Shown here: positions 52,559-61,818 of the stretch, one piece after another
Numbering within the stretch: the first letter of the stretch is position 1
Layout: the number at the start of each line of letters is the position of its first letter
Source of the DNA: Sphingosinicella sp. BN140058
GTDB taxonomy: Bacteria; Pseudomonadota; Alphaproteobacteria; Sphingomonadales; Sphingomonadaceae
Length of the DNA stretch: 64,000 bases
Direction: 5' to 3'
Assembly: GCF_004135585.1 (NCBI RefSeq)
Contig: NZ_CP035501.1
Location: 1-64,000, forward strand
Made by a program: the position numbers and the translations under genes
Notes under the pieces: model-generated
What the model was told of the DNA's origin: nothing
What the model saw: only the letters and a program-made list of their open reading frames with translations
Databases searched by the model: none

Positions 52559-53605
52559 GGGCAGCACGGCCCCGGTATCGCTCCCGGCATGCCCTTCATC
52601 GCGGTGAAGAGCCGAGCACGCCCCGATGCGCCATTCGCACGGGCAGCCGTCGGCGTAACGAGCGCGGACCGCGCGATCGCGCAGTCGTACCACCGTGCGC
52701 AGGCAGGCACGCAGCGTCGACGGCGACACCGCGCCCCAGGCGGCCCAGAACAGCACGGCGGCGGTCTCGGCGTTCCAGCCCAGCCGGCCGCGGCGGAGCA
52801 GACGGCCGAGCACGGCGGGCGAGCGCCCAGACCACAAGCGGGTCGAACCCAGCGATACGAAGACGCGCGGCAAGACCTTACCGTCGCCCGGATCTGCGGT
52901 AATGCCGCCGACCCGGCGATACATGCGATCGACCGAGGTCTCGACCTTTTCCTGCTCCGAGGTGAGCCGGGTACTCAGTGCCGACGAGCGATGAAAATAG
53001 AGCGCGTCGGGAAGCACGAGCAATCGCCCGATCTCGGCCATCCGGAAATACAGATCCGCATCTTCCCAGAAATCGGCCTCGCAGCGATAGCCTCCCGCCC
53101 GTTCGAACGCGTCTCGGCGGAACATGATTGAGCCGTGCGGAAACGGCGAGAACGGCGAGGAACGCGACAGCCGCCACCGGTCTCGCGGTCGCAAATGCCG
53201 GCCTTTTTCGTCAATTCCTTCCCAGAGGCTGCCGACCAGGCAAGCGGACGGCGCAGCCTCCAGCGCCTCGGCCTGGCGCATCAGCCGATCCGGGTGGGCG
53301 ATGTCGTCGGCATCCATGCGCGCGACGAGTCGGCCTGAGGATTTGCTCACTACCCAGTTGGAGCTTGCCGCCGGTCCGAGCGAATGCTCGCCGATGAACA
53401 ACCGAATTCTCGGATCTCGCGCCGCCCAATTCCTCAACCGTTCGGTCGAGCCGTCGGTCGAACCATCGTCTCGAATGACGAACTCGAAGTCGGATAGCGT
53501 CTGATCCAGGATGCTGCGGATGCTCGCATCGAGGAATGGCCCTGCGTTTCGAACGGGCATCACTACGCTGAGTGCCCGCGGCCTCCCCCCGCCGTTCGCG
53601 ACCAT
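52535..53605 (-). CDS. glycosyltransferase family 2 (GT-A fold)
   Basis: The 356-aa protein starts at 53605 (GGAGGGAAC upstream), which removes a 13-residue upstream extension. The GT-A core has ALSVVMPVRNAGPFLDASI, RDDGSTDGS and the metal-binding ARMDADDIAHPDR. The acceptor site has FWEDADLYFRMAE. The C-terminal third has basic, amphipathic helices. It would add one sugar to a lipid- or sugar-linked acceptor. Its 3' end overlaps the convergent family 4 gene by 24 bp. Confidence 0.92.
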   Translation of the reverse strand: MVANGGGRPRALSVVMPVRNAGPFLDASIRSILDQTLSDFEFVIRDDGSTDGSTERLRNWAARDPRIRLFIGEHSLGPAASSNWVVSKSSGRLVARMDADDIAHPDRLMRQAEALEAAPSACLVGSLWEGIDEKGRHLRPRDRWRLSRSSPFSPFPHGSIMFRRDAFERAGGYRCEADFWEDADLYFRMAEIGRLLVLPDALYFHRSSALSTRLTSEQEKVETSVDRMYRRVGGITADPGDGKVLPRVFVSLGSTRLWSGRSPAVLGRLLRRGRLGWNAETAAVLFWAAWGAVSPSTLRACLRTVVRLRDRAVRARYADGCPCEWRIGACSALHRDEGHAGSDTGAVLPSMPDLAA

Positions 53606-53812
53606 GCCGTTCCCTCCACCCGGCTCCTGCCTTCCCCTCGGCAAGAACTATTATCAATCCCTAGCCCACACTAGAGACGTCCACGGTGAGTAAAGACGCG
53701 CACACGTTCGTCCAAATGCCGAACACAAGCCTGGCACGAAAGCACCGGCCAGTCCTTTGACCGTAGCACTCAATCGCTTAGACTGGAAGGCTTCTGAAAA
53801 GAATCCTCTGGG

Positions 53813-54805
53813 TCAGGCTGATCGACCATAGATACGGTCCAGAACGGACGCGACATTCACGAGTCGTTCTGCCTCCGCATCGAAAGCGTGGCCCTCGGAC
53901 AGCCTTGTGGCCCAATCCGCCGCCGCACGTCCGCCCCAGGATTCAGGGGGCTCGGCAAGCGTCTCGGCAGTCGTGTCGCGGAACCGCTCGGCGGTGAAAT
54001 CGTAGAAGGATCCACCGACATTGCGCAAGGCGGCACCGCCCTGCGTGCCATAAAAGGACGCTTCGATCACTGCCTCGCGCCCGGCCGGAAGGCGCCACGA
54101 GCATGCGAGCCGGATCGAAACCCCGTTTTCCAGACCGATCTGCGCGACCGCATAATCCTCGACCTTGCCGGGCGAGAGCGGCGCTCCGCCGGCGATCAGT
54201 TGGGCATCGACCGTGGCCACCTTCGGAAAGTCGAGCGCCCACAGAGCGAGATCGACCAGGTGGACTCCCAGATCCATGACGCAGCCGCCGCCGGACAGAT
54301 CGGGATCGTAGAACCAGGCCTTGTCGGGACCGTAAGCGTTGTGGAAGACGAGATCGGCGGCGTAGACATTTCCGAGCGCGCCGTCGGCGAGCAGCCCGCG
54401 GATCTGCTTCATTCCTTCCGTGAAGCGGTAGGAAAGATCGACGGCGAGCAGCCGGTTCGCCGAGCGGGCCGCCGCGACCACGGACGCCGCTTCCGCGGCG
54501 GTGCGGCCAAGCGGCTTCTGGCAGAACACCGCGGCGCCGGCTTCCAGCGCGCGAATCGATTGCTCGGCGTGGAGAGCGCTCGGCGTTGCGATGACGATCC
54601 CGTCGAGGCCCTCGGCGAGCAGGCCGTCGAGGCCTTCGACCCGTTTCGCCCCCGGCGCCAGCTTGGCGGCCTCCGCGGCCATGTCGTCGGAAGGATCTGC
54701 AAAGGCGGCCGCCTCGATCGTACCGGTTTCGAGCATCGCTTCCATGCGATGGCGGCCGATCCAGCCGACGCCGAGAAAGCCGATGCGGGGACGCGTAAGA
54801 GACAT
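53813..54805 (-). CDS. Gfo/Idh/MocA-family oxidoreductase
   Basis: The 330-aa NAD(P)-dependent enzyme has the Rossmann start IGFLGVGWIGRHRMEAML with GxGxxG. The CQKPLGRTAAEA block carries the catalytic Lys (usually EKP). The C-terminal alpha/beta domain has GGGCVMDLGVHLVDLALWAL, where a conserved Asp/His pair sits. Family members oxidise or epimerise sugars, inositols and sugar nucleotides. It is the second gene of a two-gene operon with the alcohol dehydrogenase upstream, from which it is separated by 67 bp. Confidence 0.92.
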   Translation of the reverse strand: MSLTRPRIGFLGVGWIGRHRMEAMLETGTIEAAAFADPSDDMAAEAAKLAPGAKRVEGLDGLLAEGLDGIVIATPSALHAEQSIRALEAGAAVFCQKPLGRTAAEAASVVAAARSANRLLAVDLSYRFTEGMKQIRGLLADGALGNVYAADLVFHNAYGPDKAWFYDPDLSGGGCVMDLGVHLVDLALWALDFPKVATVDAQLIAGGAPLSPGKVEDYAVAQIGLENGVSIRLACSWRLPAGREAVIEASFYGTQGGAALRNVGGSFYDFTAERFRDTTAETLAEPPESWGGRAAADWATRLSEGHAFDAEAERLVNVASVLDRIYGRSA

Positions 54806-54872
54806 TCAGATATTCCTTGTGCCCGGCGAAGGGGGATGGGTCATTGGATCGCGCGGCGCGGCGAACGCCGGA

Positions 54873-55838
54873 TCAGACCGTCACCAGCGCCTTGAGGAAG
54901 CCGTCGGGCCGGTCCCGGGTGGCGTTCAGGGCCTCGTCCAGCCGCTCCAGCGGATAGCTGTGGGTGTAGAGCGACGAGGGATCGAGCCATCCGGAGGCGA
55001 CCGCGTCGACCGCGTCACGTATGCCCTGCATGGCGACTTCGGGATCGCGTTCATGGGCATTGATCACGTCAATGCCCTTCCAGTTCCACATCTGCATGTT
55101 GACCTGGCGCGGTCCATCCTGGTGATAGCCTGCGACGATCAGCTTGCCGCCTTCGCGGACGAGCTCTCCGGCGAGATCGAGCGGCCATTGCTTGCCGACC
55201 GCCTCGACGACACGGTCGCACAGACGGCCATCGGTCAGCCGCTTCACCTCTTCGATGATCGCCCAATGATCCTCCATCGGGATCGTCTCGGCCGCGCCGA
55301 AGCGGCGGGCGACGTCCAGCGAGTAGGGGCGGCGGGAGATCGCGATGACGCGCGCGCCGGCATTGGTGGCAAGGCGGGTGAGGATCGCACCGAGAAAGCC
55401 GATGCCGACGATGGCGACGGTCTGCCCCGCGGCGATGTCGCTGCGGCGAAAGATGTTCATCGCACAGCCGAGCGGCTCGCCGGGAAATGGCTGACCCGCG
55501 AGCGCTTCGGGGAGCTTCACCGCTGCCGAGGCCTCCGAGATGTCATATTCGCCATAGCTCTTGAACGACAGCGCGGCGACTCGGTCGCCGGCCGCGAAAT
55601 CGGTCACGCCTTCGCCGATCGCGTCGACGATGCCCCAGCCTTCATGACCGAGCGCGCCCGGCTCGGTGGGGAACTGCATCCACTCGGGACCTTCCCACGG
55701 CGTCAGATTGGACGCGCACACCCCGCACCCTTCCAGCCGCACGCGGATCTGCCCCGCCGCCGGCTCCGGAACATTCACCTGCTCGACCTTGAGCCGTCCC
55801 GGTCCTTCAACGACCGCGGCCCGCATCAGACTTGCCAA
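54873..55838 (-). CDS. zinc-type (MDR) alcohol dehydrogenase
   Basis: The 321-aa medium-chain dehydrogenase has the catalytic-zinc ligands in CGVCASNLTPWEG (Cys) and GALGHEGWG (His-Glu). The NAD(P) fold has VAIVGIGFLGAILTRLA. The structural zinc lobe of four cysteines is absent, as in many short members. The start is probably TTG at 55838, where GGAG lies 7 nt upstream, and not ATG 55826. It should act with the Gfo/Idh/MocA enzyme on sugars or polyols. The substrate is unknown. Confidence 0.88.
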   Translation of the reverse strand: MASLMRAAVVEGPGRLKVEQVNVPEPAAGQIRVRLEGCGVCASNLTPWEGPEWMQFPTEPGALGHEGWGIVDAIGEGVTDFAAGDRVAALSFKSYGEYDISEASAAVKLPEALAGQPFPGEPLGCAMNIFRRSDIAAGQTVAIVGIGFLGAILTRLATNAGARVIAISRRPYSLDVARRFGAAETIPMEDHWAIIEEVKRLTDGRLCDRVVEAVGKQWPLDLAGELVREGGKLIVAGYHQDGPRQVNMQMWNWKGIDVINAHERDPEVAMQGIRDAVDAVASGWLDPSSLYTHSYPLERLDEALNATRDRPDGFLKALVTV

Positions 55839-55955
55839 AATAGATCTCCACCCCAAACACGGAAAGTAAGGCGCCCATTCAGGAATCGGGCGATCTCGGC
55901 AACGCTCTTCTTTGAAGAAGGTTGCGGGTCCGAAACCGAAGGAGGGTTGCGAGGC

Positions 55956-56447
55956 GTGGACGAAGTGAAGAGATCGTTCCCGCCCGTTCTGGATGCGCGC
56001 ACCCGCGTGCTGGTGCTGGGCAGCCTTCCGGGCGAACTTTCGCTGGCCGCGCAACGTTACTACGGAAACCCGCGCAACCATTTCTGGCATCTGATCGGCG
56101 GTGTCATCGAAGCGGATTTGGTATCCCTGCCCTATCCGCAACGTCTGGAGCGCCTGCTCGCCGCCGGCATCGGACTTTGGGATACGATCGGCGCCGCCAA
56201 GCGCAGGGGCAGTCTCGACACCGCCATCCGCGAACCCGTCGGCAACGATGTCGCCACCCTGGCCGCAGAGCTTCCATCGCTGCGTGCGATCGGCTTCAAC
56301 GGTGCGAAGTCCGCAGCCATCGGCATCCCCCAACTCGCCCAACGCGGCGATCTTGCGCTGCTGCCGCTGCCGTCGAGCAGCCCTGCCTTTACCCTGCCGT
56401 TGACCGAGAAGGCGGTGCGCTGGGCGGTTCTGCGGGATTATCTCTGA
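55956..56447 (+). CDS. DNA-deoxyinosine glycosylase (UDG superfamily)
   Basis: The 163-aa enzyme has the UDG-fold motif VLVLGSLPGELSLAAQRYYG and NHFWHLIGGV. The middle GIGLWDTIGAAKRRGSLDTAI contains the acidic active-site region. The C-terminal motif LPLPSSSPAF holds the DNA-intercalating loop. It is the family-6/TIGR04274 type, which removes hypoxanthine (deaminated adenine) and related bases from DNA in the cytoplasm. The start is GTG at 55956 with GGAGGG 9 nt upstream; other in-frame starts are weaker. It is divergent from the alcohol dehydrogenase. Confidence 0.85.
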   Translation: MDEVKRSFPPVLDARTRVLVLGSLPGELSLAAQRYYGNPRNHFWHLIGGVIEADLVSLPYPQRLERLLAAGIGLWDTIGAAKRRGSLDTAIREPVGNDVATLAAELPSLRAIGFNGAKSAAIGIPQLAQRGDLALLPLPSSSPAFTLPLTEKAVRWAVLRDYL

Positions 56448-56583
56448 CCGGCGACTCGGCTGTTCATCGGGCTGTTCATCAGGACGCAAGATTGCTGCGA
56501 CCGGGCGAATACCGGGTGCGGTGAAATGACCTTTGGTATAGTGTCACAACGTGTAAACGCCTCCCGCACAGGAGGAATCTCAA

Positions 56584-58728
56584 TTGACCAAGATGATGCT
56601 GCTTTCCGGCACGACCTTGCTTTTGCTGGCCGGCGCCGCACGGGCGCAGGAGACTCCCGAGTCCGCTTCTGCGCACAGTGAGCCGAACGCCGTGGAGCAG
56701 GTCGCCACCTCCGGCAGCGCATCCGGGTCGGAAGAGGCGCAGGATTTCCACGCCGATCACACCCAGCAGATCGTCGTGACCGGATTTCGGCGCAACCGGG
56801 AGGACGTGCTCTCCGGCACCTCGGTGGTCAGTGGCGTCGAACTCATCCGGGACCTTCGGCCAACCATCGGCGAGACATTGGCACGGCAGCCTGGAGTTTC
56901 GGCGACTTCGTTCGGTCCGAACGCCTCCCGTCCGGTTCTGCGCGGCTTCCAGGGTGAGCGGGTGCGGATCCTGACCGACGGCATCGGCAGCCTCGATGCG
57001 TCCAACACCAGCGCCGATCATGCGGTCGCCGTCAATCCGCTGACCGCCGAACGGATCGAAGTCCTGCGCGGGCCGGCCGCCCTTCTGTTCGGGTCCTCCG
57101 CGATCGGCGGCGTCGTCAACGTCATCGACGCCCGGATCCCGCGGCGGGTGCCCGACGAGACCGCCCATATCGACGGCATTCTGACCTACGGCTCCGCCGC
57201 GGACGAACGCTCGGCGAACGCCACCATCGACGTTCCCGTCGGCGGCGGCTTCGTGCTCCATGCGGACGGCAATTATTCGAAGACCAACGATCTCGAGATC
57301 GGCAATTACGTGCTGTCGAAGGATCTGCGCGTGCAGGCCGCCGCGAGCGGCGATCCTGCCGTGCGCGCACTCGCCGATCTTCGTGGCCGGCTGCCGAACA
57401 GCGCCGCCGAAACCTCCGATGTCGCGCTCGGCGCCGCCTGGATCTCGGGCGAGAACAATGTCGGCTTCTCGATCAACCGCTACGACAGCCTGTACGGCGT
57501 TCCGATCCGCTATTCGCTCGATCCGTCGATCGAGCCGGAGGCGCCGCGCATCGACATCAAGCAGACCCGCGTCGACGGACGCCTCGAGCTCGATACCGGC
57601 AGCGGCTTCGTCGACAGCGTCCGCCTGCGCGGCGGTTATTCCGACTACCGGCACAACGAGCTTGAAGACACGGGCGAGATCGGCACCACCTTCCTGACCG
57701 AGGGCGCCGAGGGCCGTCTCGAGTTCGTCCAGTCGCAGCGCGGCGGCTGGGGCGGCGGCTTCGGCGCGCAATATTTCCGCCGCGATCTCGACGTGATCGG
57801 CGAGGAGAAGTTCCTGCCGGCGAACCGAACCAGCCAATTCGGCCTGTTCACCCTGCAGAATTACCGCAGCGGTCCGCTCCGGGCCGAGATCGGCGCCCGC
57901 TACGAACATCAGCGGACCAGCGCCGAGGCCGATGCCGATCTCGGCACGCCGCAGCGCCGCCGCAGCTTCGATGCCTTTTCCGCGTCGACCGGCGCCAATT
58001 ACGAGGTCGCCCACGGCATTCGGCTCGGCGTCAACGGCTCGCACACCCAGCGCGCACCTTCGGCGGAGGAATTGTTCGCCAACGGGCCGCATGCCGGCAC
58101 CCAGAGCTTCGAGGTCGGCGATCCCGATCTTGCCAAGGAGAAGAGCTGGGGACTGGAAGGCACGCTGAACGTCGATGGCGACGGCTTCAACGTCACCGCG
58201 TCGGTGTTCCGCAGCTGGTTCAGCGACTACATCTTCGAACAGCCCACTGGCGAGATCGAGGACGGCCTGCCCGTTTTCCAGATCGGCCAGGCGGACGCGA
58301 CCTATTCGGGTGTGGAGCTCGAAGGCTCGGTCCGGGTGGCGCAGCTCGGCGCATTCGCGATCAATCTCGACGGTGTCGCCGATTACGTCCGGGCGACGAT
58401 CAAGTCGGTCGGCCCTGCCCCGCGCATCCCGCCGCTGCGCGTGCTCGGCGGCATCGAGGCGCAATCGGAGACGCTGCAGGGCCGGCTGGAGGTCGAGTGG
58501 ACCGACGGGCAGGACCGCTTGGCCGAGAACGAGACTCCCACCGACGGCTTCACTCTGGTCAATGCGTCCTTGTCGTGGAAGCCGTTCGAGACCCTGCCGA
58601 ACACCAGCGTCACGGTCTCCGCCAACAACATCTTCGACGTCGATGCGCGCCGGCATGCGAGCTTTTTGAAGGACGTGGCGCCGCTCGCGGGCCGTGATTT
58701 CCGGGTCAGCGCCAGGCTCAGCTTCTGA
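56584..58728 (+). CDS. TonB-dependent receptor, ZnuD-like
   Basis: The 714-aa protein starts at TTG 56584 with AGGAGG at 7-8 nt. It has a signal peptide (MLLSGTTLLLLAGAARA), TonB-box region QQIVVTGFRRNRED and a plug with GVSATSFGPNASRPVLRGFQ and EVLRGPAALLFGSSAIGG. The barrel contains APSAEELFANGPHAGTQSFE and ANNIFDVDARRHASFLKDVA PLAGRD, both characteristic of ZnuD-type receptors for zinc, in which the His/Asp-rich N-terminal part (DFHADHT) may bind the metal. A Zur site would be expected upstream but could not be assigned. Zinc uptake is the likely role. Confidence 0.9.
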   Translation: MTKMMLLSGTTLLLLAGAARAQETPESASAHSEPNAVEQVATSGSASGSEEAQDFHADHTQQIVVTGFRRNREDVLSGTSVVSGVELIRDLRPTIGETLARQPGVSATSFGPNASRPVLRGFQGERVRILTDGIGSLDASNTSADHAVAVNPLTAERIEVLRGPAALLFGSSAIGGVVNVIDARIPRRVPDETAHIDGILTYGSAADERSANATIDVPVGGGFVLHADGNYSKTNDLEIGNYVLSKDLRVQAAASGDPAVRALADLRGRLPNSAAETSDVALGAAWISGENNVGFSINRYDSLYGVPIRYSLDPSIEPEAPRIDIKQTRVDGRLELDTGSGFVDSVRLRGGYSDYRHNELEDTGEIGTTFLTEGAEGRLEFVQSQRGGWGGGFGAQYFRRDLDVIGEEKFLPANRTSQFGLFTLQNYRSGPLRAEIGARYEHQRTSAEADADLGTPQRRRSFDAFSASTGANYEVAHGIRLGVNGSHTQRAPSAEELFANGPHAGTQSFEVGDPDLAKEKSWGLEGTLNVDGDGFNVTASVFRSWFSDYIFEQPTGEIEDGLPVFQIGQADATYSGVELEGSVRVAQLGAFAINLDGVADYVRATIKSVGPAPRIPPLRVLGGIEAQSETLQGRLEVEWTDGQDRLAENETPTDGFTLVNASLSWKPFETLPNTSVTVSANNIFDVDARRHASFLKDVAPLAGRDFRVSARLSF

Positions 58729-58859
58729 GCTTGGCACGTCTCGCCGGGAGTCCGTCGCAGCTAGCGCACGCCCTGCCGCGCATCCGACTCGAGCAAGCTA
58801 GCCGAAAGCCTTCACTTCGTACGATGAATCCAGTGGGTTGAAGGTTTTAGGAGGGGCTA

Positions 58860-59990
58860 ATGGCAAAGGCACATCGCCGTCCCGGCGGGCGGACGTTCAA
58901 GGTCGGGCGCAAGGGCCTGCTTGCCGCGCTGCCGCTGGTGGCCATCCTCGCCGCCGCAGCGACCTATCAACCCGCGTCGCCGGTTCAGCCTTGGAGCGCC
59001 GAGCAACTGAGTGCCCAGCGGGCGCTCGACGCGCAGATCCGCGCGATCGGCAACACGTTCAACGGCGACATCGGTATCGCCGTCAAAGACGTGCAGACCG
59101 GCTGGAGAACGGCGTTCGACGGCAACACCTATTTTCCGCAGCAAAGCGTTAGCAAATTCTGGGTCGCGCTCACCGCGCTCGACAAGGCGGATCGGGGCGA
59201 GCTCAGCCTCACCAGGCCGGTGACCCTGACCAAATCGGACATCACCTTGTTCCACCAGCCGGTCGCCGCGCAGATTGGGCCGAGCGGCTACACCACCACC
59301 ATCACCTCGCTGATGACTCGCGCCCTGCAGCAGAGCGACAATACCTGCAACGATGCGGTGCTGTGGCGCGCCGGCGGGCCGGAGGCCGTTCGCGCCTTCC
59401 TCCGCAACAAGGGCATCAGCGGTATCCGCTTCGGACCCGGCGAGCGGCTACTGCAGAGCGAGATCGCCGGGCTGGAGTGGAAGCAGGCTTATGCGTCGAA
59501 CCGCGGCTTCTACGCCGCGCGCGACGCCCTTCCGCTGGCCAAGCGCCGTGCCGCGTTCGAGAAATATATCGCCAGCCCGATGGACGGCGCGACCCCGCTC
59601 GGCATCGTCGATGCGCTTGCCCGCCTGAAACGCGGCGAACTCCTGTCGCCGGCCTCGACCGACCGGCTGCTGTCGATCATGTCCAACACCAAAACCGGGC
59701 CGCAGCGCCTCAAGGGCGGCCTCGGTGCGGGCTGGCGGCTGGCACACAAGACCGGCACCGGTCAGGTGCTCGGCAGCGTCCAGGCGGGCTATAACGACAT
59801 CGGCATCCTCACCGCGCCCGATGGCCATTCCTACGCCGTCGCGGTGATGATCCGCCGCACCTCGGCGCCGCTGGCCGAACGCATGGCGGCGATGCAGCGC
59901 ACTGTCCGCAGCGTCATCGCCTTCCACGACCAGGCCGACGATTATCGCTTCGCCGGCAGCCGCCAGAGCGGGGTCGACGGTACGCGCTGA
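58860..59990 (+). CDS. class A beta-lactamase-like serine hydrolase
   Basis: The 376-aa protein has an N-terminal membrane anchor or signal (GLLAALPLVAILAAAATYQ). The penicillin-interacting fold has SVSK (the Ser-x-x-Lys), QQSDNTCND (the SDN loop) and HKTGTGQ (KTG). The omega-loop Glu of beta-lactamases is not clear: the region ERLLQSEIAGLEW has Glu residues but is not the usual ELN. A longer insert precedes KTG. It may be a beta-lactamase or a related peptidase with broader use. It is monocistronic, with AGGAGG in front of the ATG. Confidence 0.82.
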   Translation: MAKAHRRPGGRTFKVGRKGLLAALPLVAILAAAATYQPASPVQPWSAEQLSAQRALDAQIRAIGNTFNGDIGIAVKDVQTGWRTAFDGNTYFPQQSVSKFWVALTALDKADRGELSLTRPVTLTKSDITLFHQPVAAQIGPSGYTTTITSLMTRALQQSDNTCNDAVLWRAGGPEAVRAFLRNKGISGIRFGPGERLLQSEIAGLEWKQAYASNRGFYAARDALPLAKRRAAFEKYIASPMDGATPLGIVDALARLKRGELLSPASTDRLLSIMSNTKTGPQRLKGGLGAGWRLAHKTGTGQVLGSVQAGYNDIGILTAPDGHSYAVAVMIRRTSAPLAERMAAMQRTVRSVIAFHDQADDYRFAGSRQSGVDGTR

Positions 59991-60020
59991 TCGGGTACTT
60001 CAGGAAAAAAGGGGGGGGGC

Positions 60021-60088
60021 TTCGACAGGCTCAGCCCGAATGGGTGACCTTTTGCGCTTCATCCACCGTTCGGGCTGAGCCTGTCGAA
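60021..60088. repeat. inverted repeat of the GGCTGAGCCTGTCGAA family
   Basis: TTCGACAGGCTCAGCCCGAA (60021-60040) has its exact reverse complement at 60069-60088, with a 28-nt spacer and further pairing of flanking GGGC with GCCC. A third direct copy of the second arm is at 60207-60226. The motif is widely scattered between genes in proteobacteria. Here it lies past the beta-lactamase-like gene and could end transcription from both sides. Confidence 0.85.
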
Positions 60089-60297
60089 GCCCTCCCCTTC
60101 TTCTACCGGCGTAGAAGAAAGGTCACCGCCCGCGCGCCGTAATCCAGTTCGACATCCTCAGCCCGAACGGAGGACGAAACGTTCGTTCTTCCGGCTCGAA
60201 GGTTCGTTCGGGCTGAGCCTGTCGAAGCCCTCCCTTTTTCCTACTGCCGCAGAAGAAACGTCGCCGCGCTACGCGTCGTAATCCAGTTCGACATCTT
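60069..60297. repeat. tandem duplication of the paaE 3' end plus a dispersed repeat (138-bp period)
   Basis: Unit one 60069-60157 and unit two 60207-60297 share TTCGGGCTGAGCCTGTCGAA, a GAAGCCCTCCC tract, a short GC hairpin region and AATCCAGTTCGACATC. Unit two contains the real paaE C-terminus; unit one is its diverged copy downstream of the stop. The period is about 138 bp and identity is roughly 80% by eye. The copy does not encode any intact part of paaE. Confidence 0.7.
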
Positions 60298-61345
60298 CGC
60301 CGGCGGGCACCGACTGGCAGGTCAGGACATAGCCCGCGGCGACCTCCTCGTCGGTGAGGCCGTAGCGCGCCGCCATCTCCACCTCGCCGCTGACCACCCG
60401 CGCCCGGCAGGTCGCGCAGACCCCCGCCTTGCACGCGAACGGCGCCAGCAGCCCGGCCGCGCGGGCGCTGTCGAGGATGTTGCCGGCCTCGGCGCTGAAC
60501 GGCACCCGCCGCTTGCGCCCGTCGAGCGTCACCAGCATCGTCAGGCCCTGCGCCTCTTTCTGCAGCGCCTGTATCTGCGCCTCGATCGCAGCCGACGCGC
60601 GGCCGGCGGTGAACCGCTCGATATGGATCTTCTCCGCCGCAACGCCCCGCGCCTGCAGGGCGGCCTCGGCGGCGTCCATCATCGGGCCGGGGCCGCAGAT
60701 GAAGAAGGCGGCGACCGCGTCGGGATCGACGAGATGGGTCAGGATCTCGTCGCATTTGGCGCGATCGAGCATGCCGTTGAACAATTCGATGTCCTCCGAT
60801 TCCTCGGCGAGGAAATGGTGGATCTCGAGGCGGCCCATGAAGCGGTTCTTGAGCCCCGCCAGTTCCTCGAGGAAGATCACCGACTGGCTGTCGCGATTGC
60901 CGTAGAGGAGCGTGAACCGGCTCGCCGGCTCCTCGCCCAGGGCCGTCTTGAGCAGCGAGAGCACTGGGGTGATGCCGGAGCCGCCGGCGAAGCCGACATA
61001 ATGGTTGGCGGCGTCGCCCTTGAAATTCCAGGTGAAGGATCCGTGCGGCTCCATAACGTCGAGACGATCGCCGGGGCGGACATGATCGTTGAGCCAGTTG
61101 GAGAAGAGGCCGCCGGCGATGCGCTTGACGGTGACCTTGAGCGCGCCCTCCCCGGGGGACACGCACAGCGAATAATTTCGCCGCACGTCCTCGCCGCCGA
61201 TGTCGGCGCGCAAGGTAAGATGCTGGCCCGGGCGGAACCGGAAGGCTTCGCGCAGATCCTCCGGCACCGCGAACCGGATCGATCGGGCGTCGGCGGTCTC
61301 CGGGATCACCTCCGCCACTTCCAGGCTGTGAAAGGTGACGCTCAT
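60269..61345 (-). CDS. paaE: phenylacetyl-CoA epoxidase, reductase subunit
   Basis: The 358-aa iron-sulfur flavoprotein passes electrons from NADPH to the PaaAC oxygenase. The FAD domain has RPGQHLTLRADIGGEDVRRN YSLC with the R-x-Y-S motif, the NAD domain has GFAGGSGITPVLSLL, and CGPGPMMDAA follows. A C-terminal plant-type [2Fe-2S] ferredoxin domain has FACKAGVCATCRARV and the last Cys in YVLTCQS. The ATG at 61345 is chosen because it opens the family start (SVTFHSLEVAEVIPETADA). It is the last gene of paaABCDE, 8 bp from paaD. Confidence 0.95.
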   Translation of the reverse strand: MSVTFHSLEVAEVIPETADARSIRFAVPEDLREAFRFRPGQHLTLRADIGGEDVRRNYSLCVSPGEGALKVTVKRIAGGLFSNWLNDHVRPGDRLDVMEPHGSFTWNFKGDAANHYVGFAGGSGITPVLSLLKTALGEEPASRFTLLYGNRDSQSVIFLEELAGLKNRFMGRLEIHHFLAEESEDIELFNGMLDRAKCDEILTHLVDPDAVAAFFICGPGPMMDAAEAALQARGVAAEKIHIERFTAGRASAAIEAQIQALQKEAQGLTMLVTLDGRKRRVPFSAEAGNILDSARAAGLLAPFACKAGVCATCRARVVSGEVEMAARYGLTDEEVAAGYVLTCQSVPAGEDVELDYDA

Positions 61346-61352
61346 GCGTGTC

Positions 61353-61811
61353 TCAATGGCATTTGAAGAGGTCGAACGGCTCGGCACAGTCGCGGCAGCG
61401 CCAGAGCGCCTTGCACGGCGTCGACCCGAAGCGACTGATCTCCTCTGTGTGGCGCGATCCGCATTGCGGGCATGTGGCGGTGCGCGCGCCTGGATCGGGC
61501 GGTGCGATGCCGTAGGCATGAAGCTTTGCCCGACCTTCGGCGGTGATCCAGTCGGTCGTCCAGGCCGGCGACAGGATCGTCTCGATGCGCACCGATCGGT
61601 AGCCCGCCGCATCGAGCGCATCGCGGACGTCGCGTTCGATCACATGGGTTGCGGGGCAGCCGGTATAGGTCGGCGTCAGCACCACCCGATCCTCCTCGAC
61701 CGCGCGGACGATGCCGAGATCGAGGATGGAAAGGACGGGAATCTCCGGGTCGGCGACGGAGGCGACCACGGCGCTGATGGCCGCGATCCGACTCCCATCC
61801 GTTTCCGCCAA
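61353..61811 (-). CDS. paaD: phenylacetate-CoA oxygenase accessory protein
   Basis: The 152-aa protein has the MIP18/DUF59 N-terminal domain (VADPEIPVLSILDLGIVRAV, TPTYTGCPATHVIERDV) and a C-terminal zinc-like cluster CPQCGSRHTEE, TPCKALWRCRDC. It is a presumed Fe-S maturation factor for the epoxidase. TTG at 61811 is used as start since it begins the family homology; further upstream the open frame runs through a palindromic repeat (61819-61975) and is non-coding. It is separated from paaC by that repeat. Confidence 0.9.
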   Translation of the reverse strand: MAETDGSRIAAISAVVASVADPEIPVLSILDLGIVRAVEEDRVVLTPTYTGCPATHVIERDVRDALDAAGYRSVRIETILSPAWTTDWITAEGRAKLHAYGIAPPDPGARTATCPQCGSRHTEEISRFGSTPCKALWRCRDCAEPFDLFKCH

Positions 61812-61818
61812 GCCATTA

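Noticed and set aside
54501..56447. Plus-strand frame of 648 codons ending in the deoxyinosine glycosylase
   Set aside because: It is antisense to the oxidoreductase and dehydrogenase genes until 55838. Only the part from GTG 55956 has family homology.
56520..56560. Zur-type operator upstream of the ZnuD-like receptor
   Set aside because: Only short TGAC/GTCA arms with a 12-nt gap are seen, too little to call a site.
56479..58737. Minus-strand frame of 752 codons
   Set aside because: It is a full antisense shadow of the ZnuD-like receptor gene, without start signal or recognisable domain.
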